Below, piece after piece: positions 1 through 9,165 of a stretch of DNA of 64,000 nt. The stretch spans positions 205,920 to 269,919 of the forward strand of contig NZ_LZLQ01000124.1 in NCBI RefSeq assembly GCF_001673315.1, in the 5' to 3' direction. The notes below the pieces were generated by a model. That model was not told the origin of the DNA and ran no database searches. It was given only the letters and a program-made list of their open reading frames with translations. The position numbers and the translations under genes were made by a program. Position 1 is the stretch's first letter, and the number at the start of each line of letters is the position of its first letter. Source of the stretch: Mycobacterium asiaticum (lineage in GTDB: Bacteria; Actinomycetota; Actinomycetes; Mycobacteriales; Mycobacteriaceae).

Positions 1-1
1 A

Positions 2-823
2 GGCGCATTCTCGATGTCCGAGCCGGAATTGGGCTCTGACGTTGCGGCCATTCGTACCCGGGCGGCCCGCAATGACGACGGCACCTACACCATCGACGGA
101 CAGAAGATGTGGCTGACCAACGGCGGCAGTTCCACGCTGGTAGCCGTGCTGGTGCGCACCGACGAGGGTGCGGACAAGCCGCATCGCAACCTGACGGCGT
201 TTCTGGTCGAGAAGCCGACCGGCTTCGGCGAAGTGGTGCCCGGCCTGATCATCCCCCGCAAGATAGACAAGCTGGGCTACAAGGGCATCGACACCACCGA
301 ACTCATCTTCGACGGCTATGGGGCCAGCGCCGATGACATTCTCGGGGGTCGGCCCGGGCAGGGCTTCTTTCAGATGATGGACGGCATCGAAGTCGGCCGG
401 GTGAATGTTTCCGCGCGTGCCTGCGGGATCGGCATCCGCGCCTTCGAACTCGCCGTCAAGTATGCCCAGCAACGGCAAACGTTCGGTAAGCCGATCGCCG
501 AGCATCAGGCCGTTGCCTTTCAGCTCGCCGAGATGGCGACCAAAGTCGAAGCGGCACATCTGATGATGGTCAATGCCGCCCGACTCAAGGACTCTGGTGA
601 GCGCAACGATGTCGCCGCGGGGATGGCGAAATACCTCGCCAGCGAATTCTGCTCCGAGGTCACTCAGCAGAGCTTTCGGATCCACGGCGGCTACGGCTAC
701 TCCAAGGAGTATGAGATCGAGCGGCTGATGCGCGACGCGCCCTTCCTGCTGATCGGCGAGGGAACCAGCGAGATCCAGAAGTCCATCATCAGCAAGCGGT
801 TGCTCGACGAGTACCGGGTGTGA
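2..823 (+). CDS. acyl-CoA dehydrogenase, 5'-truncated by window edge
   Basis: C-terminal part of a FadE-type flavoprotein that oxidises acyl-CoA to trans-2-enoyl-CoA. The reading frame is already open at base 2 (GAFSMSEPELGSD), so the ATG at 14 is internal and the true start lies upstream of the window. Visible signatures are the flavin-loop motif SEPELGSD, MWLTNGG, and the C-terminal YGYSKEYEIERLMRDA followed by GEGTSEIQ. The Glu in GEGTSE is at the usual catalytic-base position, so this copy looks active. It is followed after 4 bp by a GntR regulator on the same strand, which suggests co-transcription. The family is certain; the substrate is unknown. Confidence 0.93.
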   Translation, partial: GAFSMSEPELGSDVAAIRTRAARNDDGTYTIDGQKMWLTNGGSSTLVAVLVRTDEGADKPHRNLTAFLVEKPTGFGEVVPGLIIPRKIDKLGYKGIDTTELIFDGYGASADDILGGRPGQGFFQMMDGIEVGRVNVSARACGIGIRAFELAVKYAQQRQTFGKPIAEHQAVAFQLAEMATKVEAAHLMMVNAARLKDSGERNDVAAGMAKYLASEFCSEVTQQSFRIHGGYGYSKEYEIERLMRDAPFLLIGEGTSEIQKSIISKRLLDEYRV

Positions 824-827
824 GGTC

Positions 828-1520
828 ATGACCGTTCCGGATTTCAGTGCGCGACCACAACTTTCCGAGGACGTCGCAAGCTTTGTCCGAAAGCGAATCT
901 TCGAGGGCAGCTACGCCGCCGGGCAATACATTCGCCTCGACCAACTAGCCGCCGAGTTGGGGATCAGCGTCACGCCGGTGCGCGAGGCCCTGTTTGCATT
1001 GCGCGCTGAAGGTCTTGTCGCCCAGCAGCCGCGCCGGGGTTTCGTGGTACTGCCGTTGACCCAGCGCGACCTCGCCGACGTCGCCAACGTGCAGGCCCAC
1101 GTCGGCGGCGAACTCGCGGCCCGGGCCGCGCTGCACATCACCGACGAACAACTGGGGCACCTGCAGGACCTGCAGAGCCAACTCGAGGCTGCCTACGCCG
1201 CCGCCGACGACGACCGCACGATACGGCTCAACCACGAGTTTCACCGAGCCATCAATATCGCTGCGGCGTCCCCGAAGTTGGCACAACTGATGTCCCAGAT
1301 CACCCGCTACGCACCGGAATCGGTGTTCCCGATGATCGAGCATTGGCCGGACCAGGCCGTCAAGGACCACCGGCGGGTGCTGGCGGCGCTGGCTCGGCAT
1401 GACGAGCAGCAAGCGCGCGCCGCCATGTCGGAACACCTTGCCGCCAGCGCGGTCCCGCTGATCGACCACCTCGTCGAGCGTGGCGTGGTGGACGTGACGC
1501 CGTCGGTGCCGCGGGGCTAG
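828..1520 (+). CDS. GntR-family regulator with FCD ligand-binding domain
   Basis: DNA-binding repressor or activator of 230 residues. The N-terminal winged helix-turn-helix (about residues 15-75) contains LDQLAAELGISVTPVREALFALRAEGLV, split here as LAAELGISVTPVREAL and a typical wing RRGFVV. The C-terminal FCD (FadR subfamily) domain, about residues 85-215, has the helical bundle and His residues typical of metal or acid-ligand pockets (NHEFHRAI; DHRRVLAAL; SEHLAAS). Such proteins commonly sense acyl-CoA or small organic acids. The ATG lies 4 bp after the stop of the upstream acyl-CoA dehydrogenase gene, preceded by GTGAGG, so the two probably form an operon whose promoter is outside the window. 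Confidence 0.9.
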   Translation: MTVPDFSARPQLSEDVASFVRKRIFEGSYAAGQYIRLDQLAAELGISVTPVREALFALRAEGLVAQQPRRGFVVLPLTQRDLADVANVQAHVGGELAARAALHITDEQLGHLQDLQSQLEAAYAAADDDRTIRLNHEFHRAINIAAASPKLAQLMSQITRYAPESVFPMIEHWPDQAVKDHRRVLAALARHDEQQARAAMSEHLAASAVPLIDHLVERGVVDVTPSVPRG

Positions 1521-1598
1521 GAGCCACTGCGCCAACTTTCGCACCGAAGGCGTCGAGACTGACGCTACGCACAGTGTCTGCGGCGTTTCGTGTGCATA

Positions 1599-1644
1599 GG
1601 TTCAATGTCGGTTTCAAGGTCGGTTTCAAGTCGGGTTCAATGTC
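1599..1644 (+). repeat. four imperfect 11-12 bp tandem repeats
   Basis: Units beginning GGTTCAATGTC, GGTTTCAAGGTC, GGTTTCAAGTC and GGGTTCAATGTC follow each other in the spacer between the GntR gene and the secreted-protein gene. The function is unknown; they could be a regulatory array or simple slippage products. Confidence 0.6.
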
Positions 1645-1740
1645 GCGGCCGGATGAAACGTTGAACTCGGGACTGTTGCCCCGGCTGGTCGCGGCTTACG
1701 CTGCCTGTAACCGCCGGCAAACATGTCAGGAAGAGAACAG

Positions 1741-2103
1741 ATGCCCCCAACGATTCGCGTCGTCGCCGGATTCCTGGCCTGCGTTGTGGTGGTCGCTATC
1801 GCCCCGCCGGCCACCGCCGAACCGTTGGACCCCATTCCCGGCAACGGTGTCTTCGTCGTGGGGCCCGACATCGCGCCCGGTCTCTACCGCACGGCCGGGT
1901 CCGCCTCGACCTTCGGGGTCTGGATCAACAACGTGCCGACCCAGGACTCGATGTGCGCATGGTTCACCTACAGCACGCCCGATGCGAACAAAGAGCATGT
2001 GCTGCAGACGAATATCTCCGTCGGCCCGATGTTCGCCAATATCAACACGACGGTTAAAGCCTTCGAGTCGCAGAACTGCCAGCCCTGGACGCGCGTCCCC
2101 TAG
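1741..2103 (+). CDS. small secreted protein of unknown function
   Basis: A 120-residue protein with a clear Sec signal peptide: after the Met come PPTIRVV, a hydrophobic core (AGFLACVVVVAIA) and a likely signal peptidase site after ATA (residues about 22-26). The mature part is about 95 residues with two Cys (in DSMCAWF and QNCQPW) that could form a disulfide. An in-frame ATG 18 bp upstream exists, but AGGAAGAG stands at proper spacing before 1741 and gives the better signal peptide. The gene ends 4 bp inside the convergent acyl-CoA synthetase gene. The family is not recognised beyond a resemblance to small mycobacterial secreted proteins. Confidence 0.75.
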   Translation: MPPTIRVVAGFLACVVVVAIAPPATAEPLDPIPGNGVFVVGPDIAPGLYRTAGSASTFGVWINNVPTQDSMCAWFTYSTPDANKEHVLQTNISVGPMFANINTTVKAFESQNCQPWTRVP

Positions 2104-3626
2104 GGGTCCGCATCGATCAGCATCTCCCGCAGTCGCCGGATGTCCACCTTGCCGGTAGCGCCGCGCGGAACGTCGTCGTCGGATTCGAACAACAGCCACA
2201 TCGTCGGCACCTTGAATGCGCTCAGCAATTGCCTTGCCGCATCTAATAACTGGTTGACTGACAGCCCGCGGCCCACCACCGCCGCACCCACCCGCTGACC
2301 CGCGCTGCCCATCACGTTCGTGACGAAAGCGCTGGCGACACCGTCGATGCTGCGTAGCGCGCTCGCCACCTCGCTCGGGTAAACCGTGGCGCCGCTGACT
2401 TTGAACATGTCGTCGGCGCGTCCGTGATAGAACAGGAATCCTTCGCTGGTGAGCCGGCCGAGGTCGCCGGTGGGGTAGTACCCGTCGACGGTGAACAATT
2501 CGTCCCGGCTGCGGCGGCAGATCCCGCGCAGCATGTGCGGCCCCCGGAGTTGGACCATACCGACGGTATCCGGCGCGAGCGGCTCACCGGTATCCGGATC
2601 GGTGATGCGAACCTCCATGCCGGGGAACGGCTTTCCGCAACTGCCCCACGCCGACGCCGGCAGGTCGGTGTCGGCTGCATAGCCGCTGTAGGGTCCGAAA
2701 GCTTCCGTCATGCCGAACAACGTCGCCCGCGCCCCCGGCTGGGCACGCCGGTGGGCGGGCAGCAGCGCCTCCAGACTGCCGGGACGCAGCGCGGACAGGT
2801 CGGTTCGCGCTCGGTCCGGATGCCGGGCCAGCGCTTCGGCTTGCTCTGGCCAGCCGCGGAACAAAGTGACCCGCGCGTGTTGCAACAGTCGCAGCGTGGT
2901 GTCGGGCTGCGGTCGTTCCTCGGTCACCAACGTGGCGCCGGCTATCAATGCCGAGAGAATGCCGCTGCCGAATCCGCCCACCCAGAAGAACGGCATCGGT
3001 AGATACAGCCGGGTGTCGGATGTGATGCAGCGCGCCGGCAAGCCCGATCGCACCGCTCCCAAGGCGCTGCCGTGCGAGTGCACGACGCCCTTGGGTGGGC
3101 CGCTGCTGCCGGAGGTGAACATGATGACGAACGGGTCCGCGGCCGTGACTGTCCCGGCCAGCGCGTCGACGACTCCGCGAGCGCGGCCGCCGGCGGCCTG
3201 TGCGAGTCCACTATCTGGCCAAAACTGTTGCAGTGCAGGAAGGTCGGTTCGCTGCAGAGACCGGACGGCATCGAGGTACCGATGACCCCGGAACTCCTCG
3301 ACACTCACCAGGAACTGCACCGAGGCCATGCGCAGTTGCGCGACCAGTTCGGCGGGCTGCAACAGGGTGCTCAATGGAACAAGCACGGCGCCGATGCGGG
3401 TCACCGCCATGGCAATCTGCACCCAGCGGGTGCCGTTGGGCATGATCAATCCCACCCGGGTGCCCTTGCGTACCCCGGCTTCGATCAGCACCGCGGCCAA
3501 CGCCGTTGTGGATGTGTCGAGTTCGGTATAGCTGACGCTCGATGAGGGGTCGACGGCCATGGGTTTGGCGCCATGCCGAACGGCGTGCGAACGCAGCAGA
3601 TCATCAATGGTGTGAATGTCAGTCAC
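2100..3626 (-). CDS. acyl-CoA synthetase (AMP-binding, FadD-type)
   Basis: Adenylate-forming ligase of 508 residues that activates a carboxylic acid to its CoA thioester through an acyl-AMP. The ATP-binding loop is FTSGSSGPPKG (residues 170-180), the adenine motif FGMTEAFG follows, then YPTGDLG, and the catalytic Lys lies in GATGKVDIRRL near the C-terminus. Translation probably begins at GTG 3626, which overlaps the last 8 bp of the upstream synthetase gene, so the two are translationally coupled. It is the last gene of the leftward hydratase/synthetase operon that starts at 9059. The acid substrate cannot be predicted. Confidence 0.92.
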   Translation of the reverse strand: MTDIHTIDDLLRSHAVRHGAKPMAVDPSSSVSYTELDTSTTALAAVLIEAGVRKGTRVGLIMPNGTRWVQIAMAVTRIGAVLVPLSTLLQPAELVAQLRMASVQFLVSVEEFRGHRYLDAVRSLQRTDLPALQQFWPDSGLAQAAGGRARGVVDALAGTVTAADPFVIMFTSGSSGPPKGVVHSHGSALGAVRSGLPARCITSDTRLYLPMPFFWVGGFGSGILSALIAGATLVTEERPQPDTTLRLLQHARVTLFRGWPEQAEALARHPDRARTDLSALRPGSLEALLPAHRRAQPGARATLFGMTEAFGPYSGYAADTDLPASAWGSCGKPFPGMEVRITDPDTGEPLAPDTVGMVQLRGPHMLRGICRRSRDELFTVDGYYPTGDLGRLTSEGFLFYHGRADDMFKVSGATVYPSEVASALRSIDGVASAFVTNVMGSAGQRVGAAVVGRGLSVNQLLDAARQLLSAFKVPTMWLLFESDDDVPRGATGKVDIRRLREMLIDADP

Positions 3627-5166
3627 GGAACAGCTTTTTCAATTGTTCGGTGTCAACCTTGCCGCTGGCAAGCAATGGCACACCGGCGCGGGGGAGGACG
3701 GCGAAGCGTCGCGGGATTTTGTAAGCCGACAACGTGGTTTTCAGGCGGTCGCGCAGGGCCGACTCGTCGAAGTCAGCACCGTCTGGCGCGACGATTACCG
3801 CGGCCACCACTTGCCCACGCCGGGCGTCCGGTAGCCCGAAGACGTGCGCCGTGACACCTAGTGTGGCCATGGCTTGCTCTACCTCGGCGGCAGAAACATT
3901 GGCTCCACCGGTTTTGATCATCCCGGACAACCGGCCCATGAAATACATGAAACCGTCTGCGTCGGCACGTACCAGGTCGCCGGTGTGGAACCAGCCGTCG
4001 GGATCGAAACATTGCTCCCGGCTGCGCTTGTGATACCCCTGCATGACATACGGCCCGCGGATACACAGTTCACCCACGAAGCCGGGGTCAACCGGTGTTC
4101 CGGTCTCCGCGTCGACGATCAATGTTTGAAATCCGGGTGCCGGCTTACCGTATGAGCCGCGCCGGTGTTCGGGTTGGTCTGATTCGTCCGCACTGATCAG
4201 CAGTACGCCGCCGGCCTCGGTCATCCCCAGCATGTTGTGCCGCAGTTCCGGGTCGGCTGGTCGGGTTTCGGGTGCCATGATCGGGTACAGGTTGCCACGT
4301 CGTAGTGACGACAGGTCCCGCCGAGGATAGCTCGGATGCTCGGCCAAGTGTGTCACACCGGCTGTGAATCCATTGGTGACCGTGGGCTTTTCGGCCTCGA
4401 TCAGATCTAACACCGCACCGGCGTCGGTGGCGTTGGAGCACACCAGGGTCGCCCCGGAGACCAACGTTGCCAGCAGCGCGAACGCTAATCCGCCGATCCA
4501 GAAGAAAGGCGAGTTGCAGAACAGTCTGTCCTGGGCGTTCAGACCGCGAATCACGTTGAGGTTGCGCTGGTGTGCAAGCAGTGCTGCCTGGGTGTGCACC
4601 ACACCCTTAGGGGCGCTGGTCGAGCCCGAAGTGTACACGATGGCCAACACGTCAGACCCATCGACGTCATCTTCCATCGCGCGCAACAACTCGGGTGAAG
4701 CGCTGGGTCCGGGCCGTGACCCGATGATGACGCGACGCAATTGCGGTGCGGTGGGACAGAACAGCTCATCGGCGCCGTCGATCTCGCCGAGTAGTTCGGT
4801 CAACTTCTGCACATAGTTGTGCGATCGAAAGGTACCGGCGCTCAACAATACGGCCGTATCGCTGTGTACCAGTTGCCGCCCCAGCTCGCCGGTGGTGGCG
4901 AAGGTGGAGAACGGCACCACCACCGCGCCGATGCGCGCGGCCGCCAGCATGCCGACGACGAATTCAGGGCCATTTGGATACAGCAGGCCCACGTGGGTGC
5001 CCTTGCCGGACCGCAGCGCGATCAGCCGGCGGGCGAGTTCGGCTGAGCGCCGTTCCGCTTCGGCGTAGCTGATCCGCTGACCGTCACACACCAGCAGGGG
5101 GTGATCGACCCGCGACTTAGCCTGCTGCCGAAGGACCCCGGCGATCGTGTCGGGCTCACCGGGCAT
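3619..5166 (-). CDS. acyl-CoA synthetase (AMP-binding, FadD-type)
   Basis: FadD-type ligase, 515 residues from the ATG at 5166. The frame is open further upstream, but those residues are a shadow of the preceding gene; MPGEPDTIAGVLRQ is a normal start and overlaps the preceding stop by 11 bp. The P-loop is YTSGSTSAPKG (about residues 178-188), slightly divergent from TSGTTGxPKG; GMTEAGG, FHTGDLV and the terminal LASGKVDTEQL with the catalytic Lys are present. It resembles the next gene downstream more than the one upstream, which suggests a local duplication. It is the middle of three consecutive synthetases. Confidence 0.92.
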   Translation of the reverse strand: MPGEPDTIAGVLRQQAKSRVDHPLLVCDGQRISYAEAERRSAELARRLIALRSGKGTHVGLLYPNGPEFVVGMLAAARIGAVVVPFSTFATTGELGRQLVHSDTAVLLSAGTFRSHNYVQKLTELLGEIDGADELFCPTAPQLRRVIIGSRPGPSASPELLRAMEDDVDGSDVLAIVYTSGSTSAPKGVVHTQAALLAHQRNLNVIRGLNAQDRLFCNSPFFWIGGLAFALLATLVSGATLVCSNATDAGAVLDLIEAEKPTVTNGFTAGVTHLAEHPSYPRRDLSSLRRGNLYPIMAPETRPADPELRHNMLGMTEAGGVLLISADESDQPEHRRGSYGKPAPGFQTLIVDAETGTPVDPGFVGELCIRGPYVMQGYHKRSREQCFDPDGWFHTGDLVRADADGFMYFMGRLSGMIKTGGANVSAAEVEQAMATLGVTAHVFGLPDARRGQVVAAVIVAPDGADFDESALRDRLKTTLSAYKIPRRFAVLPRAGVPLLASGKVDTEQLKKLFRD

Positions 5167-6604
5167 GGTCGGCGGTGTCGAAGTAGTCTCGGATGGCACC
5201 GAGATCGGCTTTGCCGGACGGAGTGCGGGGGAGCGCTTCGACAACAGCGATATCGGCGGGAATTTCGTAGCGGGCCAGGCGGGTCCGCAGGTACTCGACC
5301 AGTTCCTGAGTTGATGCGGATCCGCGAAGCTCCACCATCGCCACCGGGATTTCACCGAGCCGGTCGTCATGACGGCCGATCACGGCCGCACCGGAAACCG
5401 CGGGGTGATTCTCCAGCGCGTTGCGCACGTCGTCGGGCATCACCTTGAAGCCACCCCGGATGATCGCCTGGTCGGCCCGCCCGACGATCCAGACGAACCC
5501 CTCCGTATCGATTCGCGCCAGGTCAGTGGTGCGCATCCAGGGTGTCGACGAACCTAGCTGTGCGGGTTTGACCTCCAGCCGGCCGACCTGTTCCGCCGCC
5601 AACTGAGCGCCGTCGTCATCCACGACACGCAGTTGCGTACCGGGATTGGCACGACCCACGCTGCCCCGCTTGTCCTTCCAATACTGCTCGTGATCGGCAA
5701 GGGTCCAGCCGGCCACCCCGCCGCCGAATTCGGTTGCCGCATAGGAGGTGAGGACCGGGATGCCGTATTTGTCGGTGAACGCATCGGCGTCGTCGGCCGA
5801 CAATGGTGCCGTGCCACAGGTGACCGCGCGGATACTGGACAGGTCTTCTCGGGTCAGGTCGGAATGCAACACAGTCCGCAACGCGGCGGGAACCAGCGAC
5901 ACCGTCCGGGGCCGGTGCTTGCGCACCGCTGCCACCCACTGGGTCAGGTCGAATCGGTCCAACAGCACAAAGGGTCTCGCTTGCGCGACGCACTGCAGCA
6001 CCCGGAACACGCCGCCGATATGCACCAGCGGCGAGTTCACGATCGCGACCCCACGCCGCAGGCCGGTGGGAGTTGGCGCGTCACGGTAGTCGCGACCCAT
6101 CGTGCTGTGTGCGAGCATGTCGTAGCTGAGATCGATTCGCTTGGGGGGACCGGTAGTTCCGCTGGTCAGCATGCGTACGGCGACGCCGGAACAGGCACCG
6201 GCGGACGTCGGCGACGCGGCGGGGCCATCGAAGATTCCCGCAGTCGAAACCGTCACGGTATCGGGCGCGTCGATGACCAACGCCGCCAGGTCCTGGGGTT
6301 CCCCGATGACCAACGGCAGTCGCAGCGCTTGGATGTCGGCGCGGGTGCGGTCGTCACCGCGGGACGGGTTGAGGGTGACGACCGTGCCACCGCCGAGCAG
6401 CACTCCCAGGAAAGCCGACATCTGCGCGGGCCGGTTGCGCAGCAGCACACCTGCGTCGGGGCCTTGCGACAACGACGCAATGTGGCGCGCCGCCGCGCCG
6501 ATCTGCCCCCAGGACAACCACTCGCCGTCGTACTCGACGGCGGATGAATCCGGTTGCAGATCCAGCACATCGGCGATGCGCCGGCTGAGTGGATGGACGG
6601 CCAC
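5156..6604 (-). CDS. acyl-CoA synthetase (AMP-binding, divergent)
   Basis: Third ligase of the operon, 482 residues and shorter than its neighbours. The P-loop is LTSGTTGPPKRIDLS (about residues 146-160), where the Gly after PK in the usual PKGV is Arg. The TGD motif reads TTD (MRTTDLARID), but the C-terminal PRTPSGKADL retains the catalytic Lys. These changes are seen in some real adenylate-forming subfamilies, so the enzyme is probably active on an unusual acid. The start codon shares one base with the preceding hydratase stop, a sign of coupling. Confidence 0.88.
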   Translation of the reverse strand: MAVHPLSRRIADVLDLQPDSSAVEYDGEWLSWGQIGAAARHIASLSQGPDAGVLLRNRPAQMSAFLGVLLGGGTVVTLNPSRGDDRTRADIQALRLPLVIGEPQDLAALVIDAPDTVTVSTAGIFDGPAASPTSAGACSGVAVRMLTSGTTGPPKRIDLSYDMLAHSTMGRDYRDAPTPTGLRRGVAIVNSPLVHIGGVFRVLQCVAQARPFVLLDRFDLTQWVAAVRKHRPRTVSLVPAALRTVLHSDLTREDLSSIRAVTCGTAPLSADDADAFTDKYGIPVLTSYAATEFGGGVAGWTLADHEQYWKDKRGSVGRANPGTQLRVVDDDGAQLAAEQVGRLEVKPAQLGSSTPWMRTTDLARIDTEGFVWIVGRADQAIIRGGFKVMPDDVRNALENHPAVSGAAVIGRHDDRLGEIPVAMVELRGSASTQELVEYLRTRLARYEIPADIAVVEALPRTPSGKADLGAIRDYFDTADHAR

Positions 6605-7389
6605 TAGCGAATCTGCGGCTTTCGCTTGCCGGAGTTCCGGGCGGCCAACTCCGCCTGCCCCAGTGGGTTGCCCAACCTCGTGTAGATGAGTCCCTGCTCC
6701 AGGGCGGCCCGGTAGGGCTTGTCCAAGGACTCCCAGATCGCCTTTACGGTGCCCTGTGTCGCCGTGGGCGGGTTGGCGGCAATCGTCGTCGCGATCTCAT
6801 CCGCGCGTGCCCAGAGTTGGCTGGTTTCCACGACTTCAGACACCAGCCCGATACGCAGCGCCGTGTCGGCGCTGACCCGCTCGTCATTGCCCGTCAACGC
6901 CATTCGCAGCGTCTCGCCCAATCCGATCCGACGCATCAACCCGATCGGCTCCAACGCACAGACTAGACCCGCCGACACATGGGAGTCGAAGAACGTGGCG
7001 TCGGCTGAGCAGATGACTACGTCGGATTCGTTGACGAAATAGAAGGCGCCCGCCGTGCACATGCCTTGGACGGCGCACACCACCGGCTTCCACATCTTCT
7101 GCCACTTCGGGCTGAGGTACTCGCCAGGATCTTCGTGGTTCCAGACGTTTTCGGGTTGGCCGTAAGCCTGCTTGACGTCCAGACCGGCACTGAACGCGCG
7201 GTCGCCGGCCGCCCGCAGTACGACCGCGTGAACCGAATCGTCGAACTTGACCAGTCGCCATGCTTCGGCCATCTCCCGGCACATGGTGCGGTTGAACGCG
7301 TTGAGTTGCTCGGGCCGATTCAATGTGATGGTTGCGACGTGACTGGCGGCATCGACAGCGAGCAGGATGGTTTCGAAGTCGGCACTCAT
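6604..7389 (-). CDS. enoyl-CoA hydratase/isomerase family protein (EchA-type)
   Basis: Crotonase-fold enzyme of 261 residues that adds water to enoyl-CoA or performs a related CoA-ester reaction. The N-terminal strand and turn ATITLNRPEQLNAFN, the oxyanion-hole segments FSAGLDVKQAYG and AVQGMCTAGAFYFV, and the helix region following are visible. A GTG 9 bp further upstream is possible, but the ATG at 7389 overlaps the upstream stop as TGATG and is preferred. It is the third of three consecutive hydratase genes, so separate paralogues may act on different chain or ring intermediates. Confidence 0.9.
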   Translation of the reverse strand: MSADFETILLAVDAASHVATITLNRPEQLNAFNRTMCREMAEAWRLVKFDDSVHAVVLRAAGDRAFSAGLDVKQAYGQPENVWNHEDPGEYLSPKWQKMWKPVVCAVQGMCTAGAFYFVNESDVVICSADATFFDSHVSAGLVCALEPIGLMRRIGLGETLRMALTGNDERVSADTALRIGLVSEVVETSQLWARADEIATTIAANPPTATQGTVKAIWESLDKPYRAALEQGLIYTRLGNPLGQAELAARNSGKRKPQIR

Positions 7390-8198
7390 CACTTGCACTG
7401 CCAGTTCGGTTTCCGCTTCTCTACGAATGCGCGTGGGCCTTCTTGCGCATCCTCGGTGCGCAGCACCCGCTCACGGAATGTTTCGGCGAGGATTTCAGCC
7501 TCGTGCAGCGGGATATTGAAGCCTTTGAGTATCGCCAGCCGGGTTCCCCGAACTGCCAGCGGCGCATTGGAATTGACGATGTCGGCGATCTCACGGGCGC
7601 GATCCAGTAGGTTGTCATGCTCGACGATTTCGCTGATCAGCCCGAGCTCGTAGGCCCGCTGGGCGCTCATCCGCTCGTGCTTACCCATCAGCGCCATCCG
7701 CAACGCAATCGATCGTGGCAGCACCCGCGCCACTCGCACCAATTCCCGGCCGGCCACCAGCCCGATGCTGACGTGCGGATCGAAGAACGTGGCTTGTTCG
7801 GAGGCGATGACGATGTCTGACGTGGTGACCCAGTCCATGCCCGCGCCGCAACACAATCCGTTGACGGCGGTCAAGACGGGCTTGGCCATGGTGCGAAACG
7901 GCGGTGTGCCTTCCTGCGGAGCCTCCCACTGGTCATACGTGGACAGGTAGGGCCGTTCGTAGATCACCTTCCCGTCTTCGGGAATCTCCTTGACATCGGC
8001 GCCTGTGCAGAACGCGCGACCGGTACCCGTCACGATGGTCAGCCACACGTTATCGTCGTTCTCGGCTTCGTCATAGGCCGCGCGGAGTTCGGTGATCATG
8101 TGCGGACTCAACGCATTCAGCGCCTCGGGCCGGTTGAGGGTGATGGTGGCGGTGTGCCCGTCGACGTCGTAGCCGATGGCGTCAAACGTAGGCATCAT
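7389..8198 (-). CDS. enoyl-CoA hydratase/isomerase family protein (EchA-type)
   Basis: Crotonase-fold protein of 269 residues. ATITLNRPEALNALS, GTGRAFCTGADVKEIP and AVNGLCCGAGMDWVTTSDI mark the CoA-binding and oxyanion-hole regions; FFDPHVSIGLVAGRELV follows as in hydratases. The start is ATG 8198 (a second ATG is adjacent), preceded by AGAAGGA at good spacing. It is close in sequence to the next gene downstream (shared DPHVS/SHVSAGLV region), which suggests tandem duplication. Transcription is expected from the operator/promoter region at 9060-9165. Confidence 0.92.
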   Translation of the reverse strand: MMPTFDAIGYDVDGHTATITLNRPEALNALSPHMITELRAAYDEAENDDNVWLTIVTGTGRAFCTGADVKEIPEDGKVIYERPYLSTYDQWEAPQEGTPPFRTMAKPVLTAVNGLCCGAGMDWVTTSDIVIASEQATFFDPHVSIGLVAGRELVRVARVLPRSIALRMALMGKHERMSAQRAYELGLISEIVEHDNLLDRAREIADIVNSNAPLAVRGTRLAILKGFNIPLHEAEILAETFRERVLRTEDAQEGPRAFVEKRKPNWQCK

Positions 8199-8216
8199 CG
8201 TGTTCCTTCTGACATT

Positions 8217-9059
8217 TCACCGACCCCGGAACTCTGGTGCGCGCCGTTGCCTGAACGCTTCCAGGCCTTCCTTGAAATCACTTGTCCGACATGATAATTC
8301 CAGGTTGAACAACTCCTGGCTCAAGGACTCGCCCAACGTGGCCCGCTGGCCGAAGCCCAGAGCTTGCTTGGTCAGTCCGATCGCCACGGTCGGTCCGCCC
8401 GCCAACCGGCCCAACAACTCCTCGACGGTGCTCTCGAATTCGGCGGCGGCGACGGTCTGATGGATCATGCCCCAGTCGGCGGCATCAGTCGCACCGACTT
8501 TCTCCCCGAGCAACAACATCCGCCTGGCTCGCGCCACACCGATCAGTCGGGGGAGCAGCCAGGTCGAACCGGAGTCCGGACTGAATCCGCGGTCCATGAA
8601 GGGTTCCCAGAACACCGCATCGGTCGTGGCGAGGGTGAAGTCCGCGGCCAGCGCGAGATTGCAGCCCATGCCGGCTGCCCAGCCCCGCACGCTGCAAAGC
8701 ACCGGCAATTGGATCGTGTGCACCAGTTCGATCACGCGGTGGGCGGCGTGTGGAACCCGGCGCACCAGATCGCCCGTGCGCGGGCGTTCGCCGCCCGCGG
8801 AGTTGGTGGCCACCCAGTCCGCACCCGCACAGAAGTCGTCCCCGGCCCCGGTGATGTGGATGGCGCGCAACGAGTAGTCCGTGGCCGCATCGGTCAGCAC
8901 ATCAACCAGAGTCTGAATCATCATGTGTGTCAGTGAGTTCCGGCGAGATGGCCGGTCGAGGACGATCCGCAGAACCCCGCCGTCCCGGCGGGCTGTCACC
9001 GAACCCGGGACCTCGGCCGAATCGGCCTGGTGACTCACTTTCGGATCCGGCTCTTCCAC
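8217..9059 (-). CDS. enoyl-CoA hydratase/isomerase family protein (EchA-type)
   Basis: First gene of the leftward operon, 280 residues. The crotonase signature begins LRIVLDRPSRRNSLTHMM, continues with DFCAGADWVATN and SVRGWAAGMGCNLALAADF, and ends in a C-terminal helix EGLEAFRQRRAPEFRGR. The start is GTG 9059, with GGAG four to five bases upstream. A 19-bp operator (9073-9091) lies 13 bp before the start codon, so repressor binding there would cover the translation-initiation and promoter region of this operon. The exact reaction (hydratase, isomerase or hydrolase) is not resolved. Confidence 0.91.
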   Translation of the reverse strand: MEEPDPKVSHQADSAEVPGSVTARRDGGVLRIVLDRPSRRNSLTHMMIQTLVDVLTDAATDYSLRAIHITGAGDDFCAGADWVATNSAGGERPRTGDLVRRVPHAAHRVIELVHTIQLPVLCSVRGWAAGMGCNLALAADFTLATTDAVFWEPFMDRGFSPDSGSTWLLPRLIGVARARRMLLLGEKVGATDAADWGMIHQTVAAAEFESTVEELLGRLAGGPTVAIGLTKQALGFGQRATLGESLSQELFNLELSCRTSDFKEGLEAFRQRRAPEFRGR

Positions 9060-9072
9060 TGATCTCCAACTA

Positions 9073-9091
9073 TACGGTTACCCATACAGTA
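9073..9091 (+). promoter_or_regulatory. operator site A of the proposed TACCG-N7-TACAGTA regulon
   Basis: TACGGTTACCCATACAGTA lies between the divergent hydratase (start 9059) and hotdog gene (start 9166). A weaker second copy (TACG at 9097, ending CTGTA at 9114) follows it. Matching invariant positions are TAC at the left and AC.GTA at the right. Confidence 0.65.
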
Positions 9092-9165
9092 AACAATACG
9101 ATTGCTACGCTGTATAAGTTAGCAAGGAAACGCTGCCGACGGAACAGCAGGGTGAAAGAGGACGC

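Noticed and set aside
5167..5370. N-terminal extension of the acyl-CoA synthetase ending at 3619
   Set aside because: The extra residues are out-of-frame reading of the preceding synthetase gene and have no AMP-binding family similarity.
9097..9114. Second 19-bp operator next to site A
   Set aside because: TACG and CTGTA ends fit, but the length is 18 and the central match is poor; mentioned only as a weak neighbour of site A.
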